Both the position numbers and the translations under genes were made by a program. Below, piece after piece: positions 23,909 through 31,255 of a stretch of 32,323 bases of DNA. The stretch is from assembly GCA_026390655.1 (NCBI GenBank), contig JAPLFN010000104.1:61843-94165 (forward strand), read 5' to 3'. The stretch's first letter is position 1. Each line of letters opens with the position of its first letter. The notes beneath the pieces were generated by a model that worked only from the letters and a program-made list of their open reading frames with translations, was not told the DNA's origin and made no database searches. This DNA is from Candidatus Kapaibacterium sp. (GTDB lineage: Bacteria; Bacteroidota; Ignavibacteria; Kapaibacteriales; Kapaibacteriaceae).

Positions 23909-25106
23909 GATAGTGTTCCCAACTCCGTTTTTTCCAGAAGATGGTTCGATCAATCCACTTCTAGAAAAAGCCTCCGATGTGATCGTCAAGTCGCATGGTT
24001 TAGCCGGCATTGTTCCCGCAGGGGTAAGAGAGCCACTGGCATTGCTTCTGCGAGCGATGAATTCGTACTACACGAACAGGATAGAGGGTCAGCACACTAC
24101 GCCATACGATATTGAGCGTGCAATGAAGAGCGACTATTCGGGCGACAAGAGAATAGCACAACTTCAGCGTTTGGCCATTTCTCATATGGATGTAGAGCGC
24201 ATGCTTGAGGAGGAGAGTAGGGGGCTTGCGATCTCGGATCTTTATACCCCAAGCATTGTCCAGAACATCCACCGTGTACTCTACAATAGGCTCGAACCTG
24301 AAGACAGAGTAACAACAGACGGCGCTCACATTGAACCTGGAGCCTACAGGGACGTCACTGTTTACGTCGGCATTCATGTATCACCCGATCCTCAAGAGAT
24401 CGCGGATCAGCTCAATCGGTGGTCTGAGTCGTACAGGCAACAGAGTGGTTCCGAGCGGTCACTGATTGCAGCTCTTTGCTCTCACCACAGATTGGCGTGG
24501 ATCCATCCATTTCGTGATGGGAATGGTCGTGTTGCTCGACTGCACATGCATTCTCTTCTTCACACGCTTGGCCTCACGAATGGACTCTGGACGCCTGTCA
24601 GAGGCTTTGCCCGGGACGTCCGGCAGTATTATGCCAGACTTGCGAGCGCAGATGAGCCGCGAATGAATGATCTTGATGGCCGTGGCAATCTTTCTCAGAA
24701 GGGGCTCGTTCAATGGGCGAGCTATGTGCTCGACACGTGCCTAGATCAAATAGCCTTCATCGATCGGCTGCTCCAGTTAGCCAGCCTTCGTGATAACCTT
24801 GGTCTGCTTCTACGATCACTCGAAGCACGACCTTGGCAGATGGGATCCGAACGGTCTGTGATTCGGCTCGATGCACTCGAGCCACTTTTGTACTCCATAT
24901 ATACCGGTGAAGTTGAACGAGCTCGCTTTATCAGCATGATCGGACTTCCAACACGAACGTCACGTCGGATCTTGGCTTCGCTCCTAGATTACGGCCTTCT
25001 AACTGCAAACACCCAGAGGGGTCCGGTACGCTTCGCACTTCCATTTTCCGCTCTCAGTATTCTATTCCCTCGACTGTGGCCCGAGGCTGATTTTGGAGAT
25101 AACTGA
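23898..25106 (+). CDS. Fic family AMP-transferase with N-terminal autoinhibitory helix and C-terminal winged helix
   Basis: A 402-residue cytosolic Fic protein. The catalytic motif HPFRDGNGRVAR (res 203-214) is a perfect HxFx(D/E)GNGRxxR, so AMPylation (or de-AMPylation) of a target hydroxyl using ATP is expected. The inhibitory motif (S/T)xxxE(G/N) occurs upstream as TNRIEG (T59-G64), placing it in class II, where the Glu blocks ATP binding until released. The flap YVGIHVSPDP and the N-terminal Fic_N-like region are present. The last 80 residues (LEPLLYSIYTGEVERARFIS ... TSRRILASLLDYGLL) look like a winged-helix domain, a common arrangement in Fic proteins that may bind DNA. No antitoxin gene is adjacent. 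Operator-like repeats overlap the promoter and ATG, consistent with autoregulation. It converges on the pyruvate-kinase-like gene with 2 bp between them. Confidence 0.93.
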   Translation: MSVQIVFPTPFFPEDGSINPLLEKASDVIVKSHGLAGIVPAGVREPLALLLRAMNSYYTNRIEGQHTTPYDIERAMKSDYSGDKRIAQLQRLAISHMDVERMLEEESRGLAISDLYTPSIVQNIHRVLYNRLEPEDRVTTDGAHIEPGAYRDVTVYVGIHVSPDPQEIADQLNRWSESYRQQSGSERSLIAALCSHHRLAWIHPFRDGNGRVARLHMHSLLHTLGLTNGLWTPVRGFARDVRQYYARLASADEPRMNDLDGRGNLSQKGLVQWASYVLDTCLDQIAFIDRLLQLASLRDNLGLLLRSLEARPWQMGSERSVIRLDALEPLLYSIYTGEVERARFISMIGLPTRTSRRILASLLDYGLLTANTQRGPVRFALPFSALSILFPRLWPEADFGDN

Positions 25107-25108
25107 GG

Positions 25109-26614
25109 TCACTCCGTTGCCATATCCTGACGCACTCCGGAAACGCTGAGTTTGCGCAGCAGCGTTCTCTTCTTGGACTGGTGTTCCGCCATGCGATGCA
25201 GGATACCGCTAAGAAACTGCACAGTATCCACGATGTACGGCCCTTTGTTGAGCATCACGCACTCTGCGCGCACGGACATGGCCGCATCACTGACCTCCGC
25301 TCTAGACGGAATGCCCTTTTTGGCCATTCCTTCGAGTACCTGTGTGGCCCAGATGATGGGCACGTGTGCTGCCTCGCAGAGCCACAGCATTTCTTCTTGT
25401 ACTTCAGCTAGACGTTCGTAACCGATCTCTACTGCGAGGTCACCGCGAGCAACCATAATACCGAATGGAGGATGTCTCAGACCTTCGAAGAGGATCTGCG
25501 GAAGATGTTCGAATCCGTCTCGCGTTTCGATCTTTGCCACCACTCCGCGATTCATGAGATCGAGACGATGCATGTGTTCAAAAAGTGATGCAACGTCTTG
25601 TGCAGTTCTTACAAAACTCATTCCAATGATGTCTGCGTGACGTCCCATTTGCGTCAGATTCATGACATCCTCATCCGTCAACGCATCGAGTTCTAGCTTC
25701 GTTTCAGGAAAGTTGATCCCCTTCTCAGCACGTAGCCAAGCACCGTTGTGTTTGGTGCGCGTCACCTTTACCAAGAAGCCTGTTTCGGTAACCTCGATTA
25801 CTGTAGCGGCAATCTTGCCATCATCAATCCATAGGGGATCACCGATACGCACGGCATCGTAGACTGCTTCGGGCTCACAGCAATGTAGAAGCGTTTCGCC
25901 TGTGCGATCATCCATATCACATGCGCAGCCATCTAGCCCCCTAACAAAGCGCACACGCGATCCGCGCTTAACACGAATTCGTTCCATCGGACCAATGCGG
26001 AACTTCGGTCCGGCAAGATCAATGTGGACCATACACGTGCGCTTGGTCAACTGCTCGGCATCGCGCATGTGCTTGATCATCGCCAACCATTCGTCCGGAC
26101 CATCATGTGCCATGTTGATGCGCATGATATCCATCCCGGCCTTCATGAGATCGCGAATGATTCTTGGGTTCGTTGACGCCTCACTGGGCATCGTGACCAT
26201 TATGCGTGCTGCACGATTTGCATCGGGTGGACCAAGGAGTTTCCTTGCGTGCTCGCGTAGCAACATGGGGCCTGTGTGTGCATTCACAGAGGTGATCACT
26301 GGTGAAGGGGCTTTTCGTTTATCATGAGTGATAAGGCGAAGGATGTCGATGACATTTTCGAGGTTGCTCATCACGCACGACTCACTTCGGCCTAGGGAAC
26401 TGAGTCCAAGAAAACTCAATTCATCCTGCAGTTCTCGCACGTCTGCTCTGCGTAGAGCCAGATAATGAGCAAGGTTACGAGCCGAGTCTCGATATCCGAT
26501 CTGAACCTTCTCTATGACCGAAGAAAACTCTTCCTCGGTTTCCATTGCATGTTCTTTTAGCTTCTCCAAGGAGGGGAGAAGATGTTCTCGTAGTGCGTCG
26601 GTGCTTGTGGTCAT
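25109..26614 (-). CDS. Pyruvate-kinase-like protein with N-terminal extension and no C-terminal regulatory domain
   Basis: A 501-residue protein. Residues 1-130 are a helical extension (EHLLPSLEKLKEHAMETEEEF, LAHYLALRRADVRELQDELS, LGLSSLGRSES). A pyruvate kinase barrel follows: ARIMVTMPSEASTNPRII with RINMAHDGP, the B-domain segment HIDLAGPKFRIG and GDPLWIDDGKIAATVIE. It retains the catalytic-lysine motif VVAKIETRDGFEHL, the Mg-binding IMVARGDLAVEIG and IIWATQVLEGM. The usual VMLSGETAxGxYP is changed to VMLNKGPYIVDTV, and the C-terminal allosteric domain is missing. The motif LREHLLPSLEKL...LGLSSLGRSES resembles the pyruvate-kinase family proteins of plants and cyanobacteria with the same N-terminus. 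Phosphoenolpyruvate:ADP transfer is plausible but unproven; the changed active-site loop may alter substrate or abolish activity. A TAGGTTC box ends 5 nt before the ATG. Confidence 0.85.
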   Translation of the reverse strand: MTTSTDALREHLLPSLEKLKEHAMETEEEFSSVIEKVQIGYRDSARNLAHYLALRRADVRELQDELSFLGLSSLGRSESCVMSNLENVIDILRLITHDKRKAPSPVITSVNAHTGPMLLREHARKLLGPPDANRAARIMVTMPSEASTNPRIIRDLMKAGMDIMRINMAHDGPDEWLAMIKHMRDAEQLTKRTCMVHIDLAGPKFRIGPMERIRVKRGSRVRFVRGLDGCACDMDDRTGETLLHCCEPEAVYDAVRIGDPLWIDDGKIAATVIEVTETGFLVKVTRTKHNGAWLRAEKGINFPETKLELDALTDEDVMNLTQMGRHADIIGMSFVRTAQDVASLFEHMHRLDLMNRGVVAKIETRDGFEHLPQILFEGLRHPPFGIMVARGDLAVEIGYERLAEVQEEMLWLCEAAHVPIIWATQVLEGMAKKGIPSRAEVSDAAMSVRAECVMLNKGPYIVDTVQFLSGILHRMAEHQSKKRTLLRKLSVSGVRQDMATE

Positions 26615-26619
26615 GCACG

Positions 26620-26626
26620 GAACCTA
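26620..26626 (-). promoter_or_regulatory. Weak -7-like box abutting the pyruvate-kinase-like start
   Basis: The minus strand reads TAGGTTC, one base from TAnnTTG, ending 5 nt before the ATG at 26614. A similar variant, TATATTC, sits at 10265-10271, 4 nt before the small secreted protein start at 10260. Confidence 0.2.
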
Positions 26627-26748
26627 CGCCCTCTGTAGCATGCTTGAGTATGACAAATGACAGGTTATGGAGTTTTAATATTCCCCTTACTTCAACATGT
26701 AGCCGGTAAGCATATCGTCATCCCGGGTGATGAGGAATGATAGAAACG

Positions 26749-27162
26749 TTAGCGACTGATCCTGATGAGTCGGTGCATATGAGATAGCTCTGGCACGTTG
26801 GTACCGTACGGAGTGTACCAGGATTCGGTCTGTACAATACCGACGCGTGGGGCAAACCAAACGTATTCAGAAATAAACGAGGAAATAGGGTTACCCTCTC
26901 TGGTGAACCACTCGTGAACATACTTCGCACATCGAAAAGCACCTGCGGGAGTGGTGATCACCGTATCTGCTGTCTCCGTGCGAATGCGCATATACATTAC
27001 ACTGATTGCCTCACCAGACTCATTTGTGATAACACTTGAATCGGAACGATTCCATGTTTCTCCTCTGGTTGTAGGATAGTATCCGTGAACAAACCATGGT
27101 GAAGAACCAATATTCAACCGGCCAGCTATTGCACGTCCCCAGTAGCCCCTTTGAGCACCTTT
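26749..27162 (-). pseudogene. 5'-truncated fragment of a secreted protein gene
   Basis: The frame is open from after a TGA (27163-27165) to the stop at 26749 but has no ATG near its beginning; the first possible starts are a TTG at 27117 or internal ATGs. The translation (GYWGRAIAGRLNIGSSPWF, VHGYYPTTRGETW ... DTVITTPAGAFRCAKYVHEW ... EYVWFAPRVGIVQTESWY) has the pattern of exported Bacteroidota proteins, with a TPAGxFxCxxY strand and a YxxFAPxVGxV strand seen in DUF3108/TapB-like beta proteins. The missing signal peptide and N-terminal domain suggest a decayed gene. A short functional gene starting at TTG 27117 cannot be excluded. It carries one inverse AAGGGGCT octamer at 27144-27151. Confidence 0.5.
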
Positions 27163-27248
27163 TCATGCGTTCAACATACGCAACAGCCAGAACCTGTTTT
27201 CATTTGATATCATAGATACGATTGAGCGGCGCTACAAACGAGACATCG

Positions 27249-28430
27249 TTAGAGATTCATGATGTCTGATAACGGTAGCGACAAGAAGGACTCGTTGGAG
27301 ATTCCATCTGTGCCGACCCTGATTGCCCGGGAATGCGGGTGCTTTTTCCGGAGGGCATCTATACCTCGCCATCCATGCCGAGTACCCGTTGATACTTCGA
27401 TGGCAAGACACGTCCGATGATCGTGAATCACAAAGTCAACCTCATCATTTCCATCCCTCCACCACGAAAGTTTGAAGAACGTGCCATCGGTGAGATTCCG
27501 AAGGTGCGTTCCTACCAGACTTTCATAACACCGTCCAAAATCGTCTGAGTTCATAGACGGACTCCATGGAGCGCCACAAGCCGTACTGATACCATTAGCG
27601 AACACCTGCAGTTTAGGGCTTGTTCTGCGAGTGATAACAGAGGTCGAGAATTTTGACAGTCCGCACAACACTCCAGCTTCTTCCAAAATGTCGAGATAGT
27701 GCACAACAGTGCTCGTATTACCCGCATCATGCAGAACGCCGAGAAGTTTGGTGTATGATACTTCCCTTGAAGACATCGTTGCTCCAACGAGCATGAGTTC
27801 CCGAAGTAGGGCGGGTTTGTCTATTCGATACAGTTGCAGAACATCTTTAAGAATCACAGGTTCAATGACGCTATCCATCATATAGGACCTCCATCGTTCT
27901 CGATCATCGATATATGGAACTGAGCCCGGATAGCCACCATAGATCGCAAACGTTTCGAGATTCCAATTGAATGCTGTTTTCATTTCCGAGAACGACCATG
28001 TGGGTACGCGGATACGTTCAAAGCGTCCGGCGAGCGACTCACGGAGCCCCTTATTCAGCAAAACCGTTGATGATCCAAGAACGATCACCCTAACATCTAC
28101 ATTATTCCATGTATCGGCATCCCATTCGCGCTTGACCGCTTCGCTCCATTCCGCTACTTTTTGAATCTCATCGATAACGAGAACAGCCGTTCCTCCTGCT
28201 GCCGTTCTACGAGCACCAGCCCAAACATCAGCAATCCAGCCATCGGCGCTTCGCGCTAGGCCATCTGCATTTTCGTAGATCACCGGCACTTGCGTGCCTT
28301 CTAGCGCTTGTCGCACTAAGGTGGTCTTCCCTACTTGTCGAGGTCCAGTTACGGCAATAATCGTAAATCGAGGCTCAGCGAGCCGTTTTCTGATCTCCGC
28401 AACATATTGGCGTTCATACACTTCGGTCAC
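27249..28430 (-). CDS. AAA ATPase with DUF4143 domain
   Basis: A 393-residue protein of the AAA_14/DUF4143 family. The Walker A motif is GPRQVGKTT (res 29-37), Walker B is VLVIDEIQK (D87, E88), and a sensor-like VRVIVLGSST follows. Then come the GGYPGSVPYIDD segment (the conserved GGxP of the family), a winged-helix-like region (SSREVSYTKLLGVLHDAGNTSTVVHYLDILEEAG) and the DUF4143 nuclease-like end (DEVDFVIHDHRTCLAIEVS). The D-E-V-D-F...A-I-E-V-S pattern resembles PD-(D/E)xK nucleases. Members are numerous in mobile or accessory gene sets and their function is poorly known. The start is GTG 28430 with AAG just before it; a short open frame ends 4 nt upstream. A tandem dyad lies directly upstream. 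Confidence 0.9.
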   Translation of the reverse strand: MTEVYERQYVAEIRKRLAEPRFTIIAVTGPRQVGKTTLVRQALEGTQVPVIYENADGLARSADGWIADVWAGARRTAAGGTAVLVIDEIQKVAEWSEAVKREWDADTWNNVDVRVIVLGSSTVLLNKGLRESLAGRFERIRVPTWSFSEMKTAFNWNLETFAIYGGYPGSVPYIDDRERWRSYMMDSVIEPVILKDVLQLYRIDKPALLRELMLVGATMSSREVSYTKLLGVLHDAGNTSTVVHYLDILEEAGVLCGLSKFSTSVITRRTSPKLQVFANGISTACGAPWSPSMNSDDFGRCYESLVGTHLRNLTDGTFFKLSWWRDGNDEVDFVIHDHRTCLAIEVSTGTRHGWRGIDALRKKHPHSRAIRVGTDGISNESFLSLPLSDIMNL

Positions 28431-28434
28431 CTTA

Positions 28435-28614
28435 TCAACATTTACGCAGTATACTGCCCAAATTTACGCAGCATTCTGCGTAATTCCATTTCTTTACCAA
28501 ATGATAGGTGAATCTTACGTTCATATCATCCGGACCATCATGCGCCATTTTGAGCAGGAGTTGGCGCCTTCGGCGTAACGTTTCTATCTTCTCCGGTATA
28601 TAATCCTTGGTCAA
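28435..28614 (-). CDS. Possible small ORF upstream of the DUF4143 ATPase
   Basis: From TTG 28614 to TGA 28435-28437 the minus strand encodes 59 residues. The first part is charged and helix-like (YIPEKIETLRRRRQLLLKMA, followed by HDGPDDMNVRF); the last 20 residues simply translate the tandem dyad. The stop lies 4 nt before the ATPase GTG, an arrangement that would allow coupled translation. There is no ATG at the start and no ribosome site, so it may be a gene remnant or chance. I recognise no family. Confidence 0.25.
   Translation of the reverse strand: MTKDYIPEKIETLRRRRQLLLKMAHDGPDDMNVRFTYHLVKKWNYAECCVNLGSILRKC
28440..28483. promoter_or_regulatory. Tandem dyad upstream of the DUF4143 ATPase gene (candidate operator)
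   Basis: ATTTACGCAG occurs at 28440-28449 and 28462-28471, 22 bp apart (two helical turns). The second copy forms a perfect dyad TTACGCAG-CATT-CTGCGTAA (28464-28483). The first forms TTACGCAG-TATA-CTGC, with the inner 12 bp GCAGTATACTGC (28446-28457) fully palindromic. The array ends about 10 bp before the GTG start of the ATPase, where a bound repressor would block transcription or translation. Confidence 0.6.
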
Positions 28615-28642
28615 GTACGCCCATTAAGCCCCTGGAGTCATC

Positions 28643-30552
28643 ATGTCGATAGTGCGTCTACTTTTTGTCAGCTTCTTGTACTTATCTGTCGGTGGAGCGC
28701 ACGTTGCTTCCCAAACGCATCCGGCCATCGTATCCTGGTTGATCAATACCACGAACATCACGGGTCGCCACTACGTGGAAGGCAACCCAACTCCGATCAC
28801 AGATACGGCAAAGGCAAATTGTCAGCTTGTTCAATACTCAGCCGACTACTCCTACGTCCGTTGCAATGGTATTCCTGGGTACGTCATAGGACCATATCGC
28901 GATGGTAATCCGGCCATCGCCGTTGGGAGGAACTACCTCTTTAAGCTTCCTCTAAAACCGGCAGAACAGAAGGCAGCGAAAACAGCAGTTGGTCTTGGCC
29001 ATATAGGAGTGTTGATCAATGGCGTGCCCATTTACAATTACGCTGATGCACGATCATATAACAACGCTAATGTTTGGCACCAGAACGCCATTTACTTTGA
29101 GCGCACCGGGTTTGACTGTGCAACGGGCCACCCCGCTCCACTCATGGGTGGTGGAGGTGGAGGTGGCGGAACACAAGGACAATATCACCATCATCAGAAT
29201 CCGACGGCATTCAACATCGCCAAGGTGAACATGTCCGATGTGTGCAACATGTATTTGGCAGACGGACTCTACGTACCCGATAGCACAAAGCATGGTCCGC
29301 TCATCGGATTCGCCTTTGATGGCTATCCAATCTATGGAGCATATGGCTGGGCAACAGGCACGACCACTGTTAAACGCATCCCACGCTCGCATCAGGTACG
29401 GTTCTTACCGCTGCGCAGTATGGTCCATCACTTGCAACGCAAGCACTCGGTGCGTATGCAGAAGACTTTGAATTCGTTGCAGGGTCGGGTGATCTCGACG
29501 AGCACAATGGTCGTTTTTGTATCACACCTGAGTATCCGGAAGGGACGTACGCATACTTCGCAACCATCGATGCCAGTGGCGTGTCCGCCTATCCCTACGT
29601 GATAGGACCAACGTACTATGGCGTTGTTGTTACCGACAACTTCCCTGTACGTGGACCTGGTGCAGCGTCTACCAATGTGAAGATCACGGAGTCTGTTACA
29701 ACGTACACTCCGAATAGTTCAACACCCGTGGTACTCTTTACGTCCACAGCCGTGATGACCGGTAAGCAAGGCGTGCTATACGTGTACGACGCTAAGGCAT
29801 CTTCGAATACTGCAGATCCTATAACATTCAATCTTAAAGGCGGACCGGTCGGAATGGTGATCGACACCGCTACCGGTCGGATTACCTGGACATCACCTGT
29901 GATGGGCCTGCATAACGTAAGCATCGTCGCAAAGATCACATCGAGCGGAAAGGTCTACACGGCAACGCAGACGTATGCCCTAACGATCGCAAGTAATGCG
30001 CCTGTGACGATCACGTTCACTTCGGCGCCAATCACGGTTGGAACTGAGAACATCCCATACACGTATACTGTGCGCGCAACCGTATCCGACACTTCCAAAC
30101 GCCTAGCCTATCGCTTTCAAGACTCAGTGGCGGGAATGACTCTCTCACGTCAGGGAGTACTAGCCTGGCAGAAACCTGTCGTTGGAACGTATCCGATCTC
30201 TGTGCGTGCGATTGTGATCGGAGACACAGTTGTTTCATTGCAGTCATTCACACTCGTGATCAAGCCTGATAGCACAACTGGCGTAGATGACGTTGACTCG
30301 CCCCTTTCCACAGCAACCGTCTATCCTAATCCAGCCAACGATATATTGATCGTCCAACTCACAACGCCACTTGTTATGTCGGCTCGTGTAGAACTTCTCG
30401 ACCTATCGGGTCGGTCAGTTCAGCAGACCACCATCAACCAAGGTAGTACCATGTGCTTTATGGATGTGCAAACAGTGTACGCTGGCGTCTATATCGTCCG
30501 GATCACCCTTGGCAGCAATTCTCTGAGCTATCCTGTTGTCATCAGCGAGTAG
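28643..30552 (+). pseudogene. Secreted YHYH-domain protein with Ig-like repeats and T9SS sorting domain, frameshifted
   Basis: The signal peptide (MSIVRLLFVSFLYLSVGGAHVASQ) is followed by a YHYH-family domain: VLINGVPIYNYADARSYNN, GQYHHHQNP (the YHYH-type motif), and HGPLIGFAFDGYPIYGAYG. At about 29380 the frame breaks. The family sequence resumes in another frame with GPSLATQALGAYAEDFEFV, then GSGDLDEHNGRFCITPEYPE, then AYPYVIGPTYYG. Adding one C to the CCC at 29380-29382 restores a continuous protein of about 636 residues. Two putative Ig/He_PIG-like repeats follow (29740-29990 and 30000-30270), then a T9SS type A domain (VYPNPANDILIVQL ... GVYIVRITLGSNSLSYPVVIS). Start ATG 28643 has GGAG 7 nt upstream. 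MbnP2 begins 10 bp after the stop. The break is either a recent mutation or a sequence error in a C run. Confidence 0.82.
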
Positions 30553-30562
30553 TGTTGATCGC

Positions 30563-31255
30563 ATGAAGCTACGTGCTGTTTCGCTGTTCTTTGTTGTGTT
30601 GGCCGTGCATGCAACGCTAGCAGCACCGCAGCAATCCATATCGATGGACATTCCCGTATCGGCCACTGTGCACGGTCAGCCCCTGCACATGGGTCGGCCT
30701 GACTACACAAACAAACGTGGACAGGCCTTTCAACTGACCGTCCTCAAGTTCTACATCGGCAACGTTGTGTTGCATGCAGATAATGGATCTCGTCACGCAG
30801 TAGGGGGCTACACACTGATCGACTTCGAGGATGAAGCGTCATTACGAATACACCTGGACAGCGTGCCGAAGAATGTGTACACGAGTATGTCGTTCATTGT
30901 GGGTGTTGACAGCGTAACAAACGAAAGTGGACCACAAGCAGGAGCACTTGATCCGTTGAACGGTATGTATTGGACGTGGGCAACGGGCTACATCTTCTTT
31001 AAACTCGAGGGCACGTCTCCATCATCACCTCAACCCAAGAATCTCATTGAGTTTCACATTGGTGGGTATAGAGCCCCGTACAACAACATTCATCAAGTCC
31101 GTGTTGACCTGACTGCAGGGGGCATTACCATTGATATCGGAGAGTGGATAGACAGTGGAGTAGGGATTGACTTTGTTACGCAATCGAGCGTGACAGATGC
31201 GCGGTCTGCCGTGGACATTGCAAGGCGTTTGGGTGGATCTTTTCATGCACGGTAG
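30563..31255 (+). CDS. MbnP-like copper-protein family member (MbnP2)
   Basis: A 230-residue exported protein with a signal peptide (MKLRAVSLFFVVLAVHATLAA). The MbnP domain is closer to the family consensus than MbnP1: FQLTVLKFYIGNVVLHAD, YTSMSFIVGVDSVTNESG, then ALDPLNGMYWTWATGYIFFK with the Trp pair (W137, W139), then IEFHIGGY and IHQVRVDL. Unlike MbnP1 it has no T9SS domain, so it should stay in the periplasm or be released another way. A diheme peroxidase gene overlaps its last 11 bp, reproducing the MbnP-MbnH arrangement in which a Trp is oxidised to kynurenine to form a copper site. The Trp to be modified here cannot be assigned by eye. It lies 10 bp after the YHYH gene, so the three form a likely operon. 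Confidence 0.88.
   Translation: MKLRAVSLFFVVLAVHATLAAPQQSISMDIPVSATVHGQPLHMGRPDYTNKRGQAFQLTVLKFYIGNVVLHADNGSRHAVGGYTLIDFEDEASLRIHLDSVPKNVYTSMSFIVGVDSVTNESGPQAGALDPLNGMYWTWATGYIFFKLEGTSPSSPQPKNLIEFHIGGYRAPYNNIHQVRVDLTAGGITIDIGEWIDSGVGIDFVTQSSVTDARSAVDIARRLGGSFHAR

Noticed and set aside
23898-25106. A Fic/antitoxin (FicT-FicA) two-gene system
   Set aside because: The inhibitory motif is within the Fic protein itself and no small antitoxin gene is adjacent.
28550-28580. CGCC-TTC-GGCG hairpin as a terminator
   Set aside because: The stem is only 4 bp and no T-run follows on either strand.
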